The position numbers and the translations under genes are program-made. The notes beneath the pieces were generated by a model. It made no database searches. It was given only the letters and a program-made list of their open reading frames with translations, and had not been told where the DNA came from. Below are positions 1 to 5,188 of a DNA stretch of 6,431 nucleotides, piece after piece; within the stretch, counting starts at the first letter, position 1; the number at the start of each line of letters is the position of its first letter. This stretch comes from Rhodospirillales bacterium RIFCSPLOWO2_12_FULL_67_15 (lineage in GTDB: Bacteria; Pseudomonadota; Alphaproteobacteria; Rhodospirillales; 2-12-FULL-67-15). The stretch covers positions 1 to 6,431 of the forward strand of contig MIAC01000161.1 in NCBI GenBank assembly GCA_001830475.1. The letters are read 5' to 3'.

Positions 1-238
1 AGTGAAGCTCGAGGTCCGCGCCGAACTGGAGCCGGCCGTAAGGATGCGGCAGCGCCATCGTGCCCTTGATGTTGTTGGCGACCGCCTCGCACGCGGCATT
101 CGAGAGATCGTCGAGCGGCAGAATAATGACATGGTTGCGGACGCCGACCCGGCCGTTCTTGCGTCTGTACCCCCAGAACGTCAGGTCCTTGAGATCGCGG
201 GCCGGCTTCAAGCCGGCGCCCTTGCGACGGGTTGCCAT
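1..238 (-). CDS. suyB: (R)-sulfolactate sulfo-lyase, large subunit SuyB (N-terminal part, cut by window edge)
   Basis: SuyB is the catalytic large subunit of the cytoplasmic lyase that splits (R)-3-sulfolactate into pyruvate and sulfite. My own translation gives 79 residues from an ATG at 238. It reads through [14 protein letters not shown] (residues 23-36), [14 protein letters not shown] (38-51) and [12 protein letters not shown] (62-73), then leaves the window. The GRVGVRN and ALPHxYG motifs are shared by the whole altronate/galactarate dehydratase C-terminal family. The [10 protein letters not shown] segment and HPYGRLQFG, in place of the HQYGC form I associate with altronate dehydratases, match my memory of SuyB. 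The start lies one base after the suyA stop (TGA-C-ATG), so the subunits are translationally coupled. The full protein should be near 390 residues, so about four fifths is missing. The alternative is another split UxaA-type sugar-acid dehydratase; I consider that clearly less likely. Confidence 0.85.
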   Translation of the reverse strand, partial: MATRRKGAGLKPARDLKDLTFWGYRRKNGRVGVRNHVIILPLDDLSNAACEAVANNIKGTMALPHPYGRLQFGADLELH

Positions 239-239
239 G

Positions 240-527
240 TCACCACCTCTTGGTCTTCATGTTGTGAACGTGCGCGTGCCGGCCGGCGCCGATGGCGGCG
301 AGCGCCCTGCCGATGTCGTGGCCGTATTTGACGATCGTGTCGCCCTTCTTGATGTTCTTGAGCGCGAGCTTGTGGCCGAGCGGGATCGGGTCGAGCGCCT
401 TCACCTTGATGGTCGCGTCGCTCTCCATCACCCAGCCGGTGAGCGTGCTCCCGGCCTTGACGCCTTCGACCACCACCACGCCGACCGTGTCCTTGGCGTT
501 GTGAACCAGAAAATGCGGTGCCGCCAC
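240..527 (-). CDS. suyA: (R)-sulfolactate sulfo-lyase, small subunit SuyA
   Basis: This is a 95-residue SAF-domain protein, the small partner of SuyB. Visible features are [20 protein letters not shown] (residues 4-23), LTGWVM (29-34), the SAF core [11 protein letters not shown] (48-58), [11 protein letters not shown] (63-73) and the C-terminal [10 protein letters not shown] (86-95). The [14 protein letters not shown] segment and KTKRW end are what I associate with SuyA; general UxaA small domains usually end soon after HVHN. Length fits a stand-alone SuyA (about 90-100 residues). I choose the GTG at 527 because a strong Shine-Dalgarno (GGGGAGGGA) lies 6 bases upstream and the protein then begins just before PHFLVH. 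A TTG at 575 in the same frame would add 16 unconserved residues. The gene is coupled to suyB and follows the dehydrogenase after a 174-base gap holding a hairpin, so suyAB may be partly uncoupled from the upstream genes. Confidence 0.85.
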   Translation of the reverse strand: MAAPHFLVHNAKDTVGVVVVEGVKAGSTLTGWVMESDATIKVKALDPIPLGHKLALKNIKKGDTIVKYGHDIGRALAAIGAGRHAHVHNMKTKRW

Positions 528-533
528 GGCTGT

Positions 534-542
534 TCCCTCCCC
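534..542 (-). promoter_or_regulatory. Strong ribosome binding site of suyA
   Basis: On the minus strand this reads GGGGAGGGA, followed by six bases and then the GTG at 527. It decides the GTG start over the in-frame TTG at 575. It is the best Shine-Dalgarno in the window; the other genes have weak or no recognisable sites, which suggests suyA is translated efficiently. A 10-bp palindrome (GCGCATGCGC, 563-572) sits about 35 bases upstream of the start; its role is unknown. Confidence 0.7.
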
Positions 543-580
543 TGAAATCGACGCCCCCGGGCGCGCATGCGCCAAAACTC

Positions 581-614
581 AAAGACCCGGCGGCGTTGCT
601 GGCGCCCGGTCTTT
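581..614 (-). terminator. Terminator-like hairpin between the dehydrogenase gene and suyA
   Basis: On the minus strand the arm AAAGACCGGGCGCC (614-601), a 6-base loop and the arm GCCGCCGGGTCTTT (594-581) pair at 12 of 14 positions. The hairpin is followed by GAGTTTTGG, a short T run. It lies 87 bases past the dehydrogenase stop and 53 bases before the suyA start. It could end the upstream transcript or attenuate read-through into suyAB. The T tract is short and interrupted, so the terminator call is moderate. A smaller 6-bp stem (GGCGGC/GCCGCC, 621-636) lies next to it. The rest of the gap (528-701) shows no open frame of its own. Confidence 0.45.
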
Positions 615-701
615 GGTCTGGGCGGCCTGCGCCGCCGGGCGCGCCGCGCAATGGCCGATATGCCCGCCCGACCCCGCAGGCGTCAAGGGCGATCTCGGCG
701 G

Positions 702-1646
702 TCAAACGACCCGATGCAGCAACGGAGTTCCGGCCCGCAACCGGCGGCAGTTCTCGACCGCGACCGCGAGGCTGCGCTCGAGGGTTTCCATCGTCAGCCA
801 GGCGACGTGCGGGGCCAGCACCACGTTGGGGAGCGCAAACAACGGATGGCCGGGTCCCGCCGGCTCGGCGGCGAACACGTCGAGCCCGGCCGCGCCGAGC
901 CGCCCCGACCGGAGCGCCGCCGCGAGCGCCGGTTCGTCCACCAACGCGCCGCGAGCGGTATTGACCAAAACCGCGCCCGGTTTCATCCGCGCGAGCGCTT
1001 GCGCCCCGATCAGGCCCTCGGTCTTTTCGCTCAGGGCGGCGTGCAGCGATACCACGTCCGACTCGGCGAGCAGATCGGCGAGCGTCCGCCACTCGGCGAC
1101 CGCGTCCGGCTTCGCCGTCCGCGCGGTGTAAAGAACCTTCGCGCCCATCGCCCGCAGCACCGGCGCGAGCAGCCTCGGCACCGCGCCGTAGCCCACCAAC
1201 CCGACGGTCCGGCCCGCGATTTCGCCGAGGGCGTCCTGGATTTCAGGCGGGAGCGGCCAGCCCCGGCCTTCGCGCGTTTTCCGATCGAACCAGCAAATTT
1301 TTCGCAGCGCCGCCAGCATCAACAACAGGGTCATCTCCGCCACCGCGCGGCTGTTGGTGCCGGGCATGTTGCAGACCGCGATCCCGCGCGCACTCGCCGC
1401 CGCGAGGTCGATGGTATTGACCCCGACGCCAACCTTCTGGATCAAGCGGAGCTTGGGCGCGGCGGCGATCACCTCTGCGGTGATCGGCATCAGGATGTGC
1501 CACAGCACGTCGGCGTCCGCGAGCAAGGCGCGGAACCGCGTCCGGTCCGTTTCCTCGCAAGGCACGACCACGAACCCTTCGGCGGCCAGCGCCTCGAGCC
1601 GGCGGCGCAAGCCCGGTCCGGCGTCGTATTGAAAGACGACCTTCAT
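702..1646 (-). CDS. D-isomer-specific 2-hydroxyacid dehydrogenase, candidate sulfolactate dehydrogenase (SlcC-like)
   Basis: This 314-residue protein has the two-domain layout of the D-2-hydroxyacid dehydrogenase family. The substrate-side loop KVGVGVNTID is at 71-80 and the nucleotide-binding segment GLVGYGAVP at 149-157. The catalytic set is complete: Arg232 in NTARGALVDE, Glu261 in DVFAAEP and His280 in LAPHVAW. It should reduce or oxidise a 2-keto/2-hydroxy acid in the cytoplasm. Because suyAB follow directly, the likely substrate pair is sulfopyruvate/sulfolactate, as for (S)-sulfolactate dehydrogenase SlcC, which belongs to this family; this is inference from context. The dinucleotide motif is unusual: the third glycine of GxGxxG is Pro157. 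The strand after it (VLYTARTAKP, 171-180) lacks the NAD-selecting Asp and carries Arg176, suggesting possible NADP use. The start is the ATG at 1646, 23 bases after the previous stop, with no clear Shine-Dalgarno. Other glyoxylate/hydroxypyruvate-type reductases remain possible. Confidence 0.82.
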   Translation of the reverse strand: MKVVFQYDAGPGLRRRLEALAAEGFVVVPCEETDRTRFRALLADADVLWHILMPITAEVIAAAPKLRLIQKVGVGVNTIDLAAASARGIAVCNMPGTNSRAVAEMTLLLMLAALRKICWFDRKTREGRGWPLPPEIQDALGEIAGRTVGLVGYGAVPRLLAPVLRAMGAKVLYTARTAKPDAVAEWRTLADLLAESDVVSLHAALSEKTEGLIGAQALARMKPGAVLVNTARGALVDEPALAAALRSGRLGAAGLDVFAAEPAGPGHPLFALPNVVLAPHVAWLTMETLERSLAVAVENCRRLRAGTPLLHRVV

Positions 1647-1669
1647 CGCTGTGCCGAGGCGGCGAAGCG

Positions 1670-2629
1670 TTAGCCGCCGCCCACTTCCTCGCGCTTCTGG
1701 GCGATCGCCTGGTGCAAGACGTCCTCGCGGAGCGCGATGGTCGGCTCGTTGAAGAGGACGTTCTTCATCCAGTCGAAACCGAGCGCGAGGAGAAGCTCGT
1801 CCTCGACCTTGAGCCTTTCCGTCATCTCCGGGTCGATCTGATAGGTTTCGAGGAAGCGGGTCTTAAAGACGAAATCGCGAAACGCCTCGACGTCGGTCGA
1901 GACCATGAAGAACATCTTCTGGGTCTGCGGCGCGACGTCCTTGCCGCCGGGGCCGCCGAGCGTGCGCCACGACACCATCTTCATCAGGATATCCATCCAG
2001 CCGCGGTTGACCCGGTCGTAGTCCACGACCCCCTGCTCGCGGCGGAACGCGTCGACCGACTGGAGCTTCGATTCCTCGTGGCCGAGGCAATGGGGCTCCT
2101 TGACCAGGAAATGAAAGTCCGCCTTGCCTTCGGAATCCCGGAGCTTCACGGTGGCGAAGCCGAGCGGATAGTAGCGGCAGGTCGCGGGCCGGTCGGGATA
2201 GACGGTGCAACCGTCGACCTCGTGCATGAAGACGCAGGCGCCGCCGCCCGCGCTCCGCATCCTGAGCTTGGCGACCGGGAGGTTCGACTGCTCGTGGATC
2301 GCAGGCAGGGTATATTGGGCGAGAAAGTCGCGCGGCCGGAGCTCGAGTCGTCGGCTGAGCCGGAGAATATCCATCGGCGTCAGGGTGATGTCGGTATCGT
2401 GGCAGCACTTGTTCCAGCAGCCGATGCCCTTGTGGCAGCGAAACGCGAACATGTCGTCGGCCATCAGGCGAACCGGCAGCACCGGACTGCCGCGGTCGGT
2501 GCGGATGCCATCGAAGATCTGGACCTCGATCGGTTTCGCTTGCTGGCGCGCGATCTGCTCCGCCATCTCGCTCATTTCGTGCTCGGGCGCGATCGGACCT
2601 TCGCTGTCGTTTTCGCTCGGTGCGCTCAT
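1670..2629 (-). CDS. YkgJ-type CxxCxxCC-family protein (metal-binding, function unknown)
   Basis: This 319-residue soluble protein has no signal peptide or membrane segment. It belongs to the zinc/iron-chelating CxxCxxCC family (YkgJ, Pfam PF03692). The cysteine cluster is RCHKGIGCWNKCC (Cys65, Cys71, Cys75, Cys76). A second set follows: Cys132 (GGGACVFM), Cys141 (DGCTVYPDRP), Cys151 (ATCRYYPLGF) and Cys181 (EPHCLG). That makes eight cysteines, enough to hold an iron-sulfur cluster or metal ion. The CTVYPxRPxxCRxYP pattern is the family hallmark. Residues 200-319 are a long C-terminal extension, probably helical, beyond the usual short domain. The ATG at 2629 has a modest AAGG site 5 bases upstream. 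It follows aprA after 96 bases and precedes the dehydrogenase by 23, so it looks co-transcribed. Its job is unknown; cluster assembly, protection or electron transfer for APS reductase are inferences from position only. Confidence 0.8.
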   Translation of the reverse strand: MSAPSENDSEGPIAPEHEMSEMAEQIARQQAKPIEVQIFDGIRTDRGSPVLPVRLMADDMFAFRCHKGIGCWNKCCHDTDITLTPMDILRLSRRLELRPRDFLAQYTLPAIHEQSNLPVAKLRMRSAGGGACVFMHEVDGCTVYPDRPATCRYYPLGFATVKLRDSEGKADFHFLVKEPHCLGHEESKLQSVDAFRREQGVVDYDRVNRGWMDILMKMVSWRTLGGPGGKDVAPQTQKMFFMVSTDVEAFRDFVFKTRFLETYQIDPEMTERLKVEDELLLALGFDWMKNVLFNEPTIALREDVLHQAIAQKREEVGGG

Positions 2630-2662
2630 GGGAACCTTGTTCTTATGACATAAAGACGCGAA

Positions 2663-2688
2663 GGGCGCCGTGCAAGTACACGGCGCCC
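2663..2688 (-). terminator. Perfect 10-bp hairpin after the second aprA (terminator or attenuator)
   Basis: The arms GGGCGCCGTG (2663-2672) and CACGGCGCCC (2679-2688) are perfectly complementary around a 6-base loop. The hairpin starts 37 bases past the aprA stop and ends 33 bases before the YkgJ-type start. On the minus strand it is followed by TTCGCGTCTTTATG, which is only weakly T-rich, so a classic intrinsic terminator is uncertain. A stable stem here could equally protect the 3' end of an apr transcript and lower expression of the downstream genes. The 8-base sequence ACGCGAAG flanks it on the plus strand (2656-2663 and 2697-2704). Confidence 0.5.
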
Positions 2689-2725
2689 CCCGGTTTACGC
2701 GAAGTTGGCGGAAACGCGCCGGTTT

Positions 2726-4657
2726 TTACTCCGCCGCCTTCTTCATGGTCGTATGCTCGACCAGGCCGACCCAGGGCTTCTTCATCAACGTCCATTCGCC
2801 GGTATCCGGGTCCATGCGCGAATTGACGAAGCAGTGCCAGTTGGCCTCGTCCAGCTTCGGGAAGTCCGCCCGGTAGAAGAAACCGGGATAGCGGGTTTCC
2901 TCGCGGAACATGATGTGGCGCAGGTGGACCTCGGCGGTGCGCAGGCGGTGATAGTTCTCCCACGCCCGCAGCAGTTCGTGCAGGTCCTTGGCGCGCATGT
3001 TGACGCTGTCCTCCTTCAGCATATTGAGGAGGTGGAGGCCCTGCTTCAGCAATATCCCGTTGGTCTGGTAGAAGGTGGAGACGCCGGCGACGTATTCGTC
3101 CATCGCCTTTTGCAGGCGCATCTGGAACATCTTCGGCAGGATGTAGAAGGGATTGACGTCTTCCGCCGTGGTCTTGTCCTTGTGCTCGTGATAATTGCGG
3201 ACCGGGCGGTAGATTTCCTCGATGATTGCCTTCAAATCCTGCTTGAACTCGGGCTTGAAGGATTTGTTGTCGCCGACGAAGCGGACCATGTTCTTGGCGG
3301 CGATGCGGCCTTCGGTGTGCGAGCCCGACGAGAACTTGTGGCCCGAGGCGCCTACGCCGTCGCCGGCGGAAAAGAGGCCCTTCACCGTGGTCATGCGGTT
3401 GTAGCCCCACTTCCATTCGGCCGGCGAATTCAAGTCCTCGGGGCCCGAAACCCAGATGCCGCAGCAGCCGGAGTGACTGCCGAGCAAATAGGGCTCGGTC
3501 GGCATCAGCTCGGACGGCGTCTCCTCGGGGCGGATGTTCATGCCCGCCCAGAACGCGGCCTGGCCGATGCACATGTCGAGGAAATCCTCCCAGGCTTCGG
3601 CTTCGAGGTGCTTGACCTCCTTGGGCGTCATCTTCTCGGCCAGCGCCTTCATCGCCGACGGCGTGTCCATCAGGATCGGCCCGCGGCCTTCCTTCATCTC
3701 CTTGAGCATGGCGTGGTTGCGCAGGCACGTCGGCACCGTAGCCGCTTTGTCGTAGGGCGCGAATTCGGCCAGCAGGTTGGCGTTCTTCTTGACGTAGTCC
3801 TCGCCGAAGCCGTTGGTCGCCTTCGACTTGAAGAGCAGGAACCAGGCGCCGACCGGGCCGTAGCCGTCCTTGAAGCGGGCGGGAACGAAGCGGTTTTCCA
3901 TCATCGTCATTTCCGCCCCGGCCTCGACCGCCATGGCGTAGGTCGAGCCGGCGTTCCACACCGGATACCAGGTCCGGCCCATGCCTTCGCCGAGCGAGCG
4001 CGGGCGGAACACGTTGACCGCGCCGCCGGCGACGAGCAGCGCCGCGTTGCACTTGAAGACGTAGACCTTGTAATCGCGGACCGAGACCCCGATCGCGCCG
4101 GCGAGGCGGTTGGGCTCGTTCTTGTCGAGCAGCAGCTTGACGATGAAAACGTGCTCGAAGATGTTCCGGATGCCGAGCGCCTTCTTGGCGGCCTCGGCGA
4201 CGATGGTCTTGTAGGATTCGCCGTTGATCATGATCTGCCAGCGGCCCGAGCGAACCGGCTTGCCGCCGTCCTTGAGGGCCACGCCCTCGGAGCCCTTGTC
4301 CTTCCAAATCGGCAGGCCCCACTCCTCGAACAGATACACGCTGTCGTCGACGTGGCGGCCGACGTCGTAGACCAGATCGTCCCGCGTGATGCCCATCAGG
4401 TCGGCGTGGACCATGCGCACGTAATCCTCGGGCGTGTTGTCCTTGCCGATGTAGGTGTTGATGGCCGATAGCCCCTGCGCCACCGCGCCGGAGCGGTCGA
4501 CCGCCGCCTTGTCGACCAGGATGATCTTGGTGCCCGGGGGCGCCCAGCGGGGCGCCTCGAACGCGGCGCCGCAAGCGGCCATGCCGCCGCCGATGATCAG
4601 GATGTCGGTGGAAATCTCGACGATTTCGGGGTTTTTGAAGGTGTATTCTTCTGCCAT
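2726..4657 (-). CDS. aprA: Adenylylsulfate reductase, alpha subunit AprA (complete copy)
   Basis: AprA is the FAD subunit of dissimilatory APS reductase, which interconverts APS and AMP plus sulfite in the cytoplasm. The 643-residue length is normal for the family. The FAD-binding segment DILIIGGGMAACGAA (18-32) is followed by VDKAAVDRSGAVAQG (48-62). By spacing to the Archaeoglobus fulgidus enzyme, Trp230 matches Trp234, Arg261 (ARFKDGYGPVG) matches the sulfite-contacting Arg265, and His395 (GSHSGCCGIW) matches His398. The second FAD-side motif HKFSSGSHTEGRIAAK is at 440-455, and the C-terminal EETRYPGFFYRAD at 586-598. The ATG at 4657 gives the typical MAEEYTF start; the in-frame GTG at 4693 would add 12 unconserved residues. 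It lies 92 bases after aprB, in the usual aprB-aprA order, and is the natural partner of that gene. The direction of catalysis cannot be read from the sequence. Confidence 0.95.
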   Translation of the reverse strand: MAEEYTFKNPEIVEISTDILIIGGGMAACGAAFEAPRWAPPGTKIILVDKAAVDRSGAVAQGLSAINTYIGKDNTPEDYVRMVHADLMGITRDDLVYDVGRHVDDSVYLFEEWGLPIWKDKGSEGVALKDGGKPVRSGRWQIMINGESYKTIVAEAAKKALGIRNIFEHVFIVKLLLDKNEPNRLAGAIGVSVRDYKVYVFKCNAALLVAGGAVNVFRPRSLGEGMGRTWYPVWNAGSTYAMAVEAGAEMTMMENRFVPARFKDGYGPVGAWFLLFKSKATNGFGEDYVKKNANLLAEFAPYDKAATVPTCLRNHAMLKEMKEGRGPILMDTPSAMKALAEKMTPKEVKHLEAEAWEDFLDMCIGQAAFWAGMNIRPEETPSELMPTEPYLLGSHSGCCGIWVSGPEDLNSPAEWKWGYNRMTTVKGLFSAGDGVGASGHKFSSGSHTEGRIAAKNMVRFVGDNKSFKPEFKQDLKAIIEEIYRPVRNYHEHKDKTTAEDVNPFYILPKMFQMRLQKAMDEYVAGVSTFYQTNGILLKQGLHLLNMLKEDSVNMRAKDLHELLRAWENYHRLRTAEVHLRHIMFREETRYPGFFYRADFPKLDEANWHCFVNSRMDPDTGEWTLMKKPWVGLVEHTTMKKAAE

Positions 4658-4749
4658 GGGAAAGTCTTCGCGTGTCTCGGGAGTGCCCTCCACCGCCTGG
4701 GAAACAGGACGGCGGCGAACCTCGGTTCAGGCGGGTCGTCGCGCGCCGC

Positions 4750-5172
4750 TCAGATGGTCGGCAGGGACTTGCCGGCCTCGGTGAAGAGAAGCTGATCCTT
4801 CAAGTTGCCCGCCGCCGGCTTGTTGCCGTAGGGGTCGATGCTGCCGACCGGGGTCGTGCGCACCGGGAACTTGAAGCGTTTCACTTCGCCGTCGCGGAAC
4901 TTGATCGTCCACAGGATGGCGTTGTCGGTGCGGAGCGGAATCACGGCGCCGCCCATCGGCACGAAGTCCGCGCCGGGCCGGACCTCGATCGCCTGCCGCG
5001 GGCACGCCTTGACGCAGCACTGGCATTCCCAGCACTGCTCGGGCTCCTGGTTGTAGGCTTTCATCCGCGCGACATCGAGCTTCATCAGGTCGTGCGGGCA
5101 GATGTACATGCAGGCGGCGACTTCGCCGCCCTTGCAGCCGTCGCACTTGTCGGTCCATACGAACGTCGGCAT
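4750..5172 (-). CDS. aprB: Adenylylsulfate reductase, beta subunit AprB (two [4Fe-4S] clusters)
   Basis: AprB is the 140-residue iron-sulfur subunit that carries electrons between the FAD of AprA and a membrane partner. All eight cluster ligands are present at the same numbers as I recall for the A. fulgidus protein: Cys10, Cys13, Cys21 and Cys25 (KCDGC...CMYICP), and Cys47, Cys50, Cys53 and Cys57 (QCWECQCCVKACP). Trp48, placed between cluster and flavin in that structure, is kept. Residues 70-140 form the C-terminal beta-sheet and tail (IDPYGNKPAAGNLKDQLLF) that wraps around AprA. The ATG at 5172 is chosen because it puts the cysteines at their usual numbers; an in-frame start at 5286 would add 38 unconserved residues and overlap the upstream gene. 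Its start is 16 bases past the stop of the first aprA, and no strong Shine-Dalgarno is seen, so translation may depend on the upstream gene. Confidence 0.95.
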   Translation of the reverse strand: MPTFVWTDKCDGCKGGEVAACMYICPHDLMKLDVARMKAYNQEPEQCWECQCCVKACPRQAIEVRPGADFVPMGGAVIPLRTDNAILWTIKFRDGEVKRFKFPVRTTPVGSIDPYGNKPAAGNLKDQLLFTEAGKSLPTI

Positions 5173-5188
5173 CGGCCGGTCAGCCCGG

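Noticed and set aside
1..527. Reading the small and large subunits as altronate or galactarate dehydratase (UxaA/GarD).
   Set aside because: The SAF and large-domain folds are shared, but the [24 protein letters not shown] and HPYGRLQFG segments and the separate coupled subunits fit SuyAB better. It remains the main alternative because most of SuyB is missing.
208..1092. A 294-codon minus-strand frame overlapping the dehydrogenase and suyA.
   Set aside because: Its product is mostly Arg, Gly and Ala without domains, and it overlaps two recognisable genes in other frames.
567..2653. Long plus-strand open frames (567-1673 and 1712-2653).
   Set aside because: They are Arg/His/Val/Asp-rich low-sense translations opposite the dehydrogenase and the YkgJ-type gene, which have intact conserved motifs.
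2630..2690. A possible promoter before the YkgJ-type gene (TTGCAC, 17 bases, TATGTC on the minus strand).
   Set aside because: Each box matches the consensus poorly and the first overlaps the hairpin; not strong enough to annotate.
2705..4471. A 588-codon open frame on the plus strand opposite the complete aprA.
   Set aside because: It lies wholly antisense to a clear AprA and shows no family motif. Long stop-free antisense frames are usual in GC-rich codon-biased DNA.
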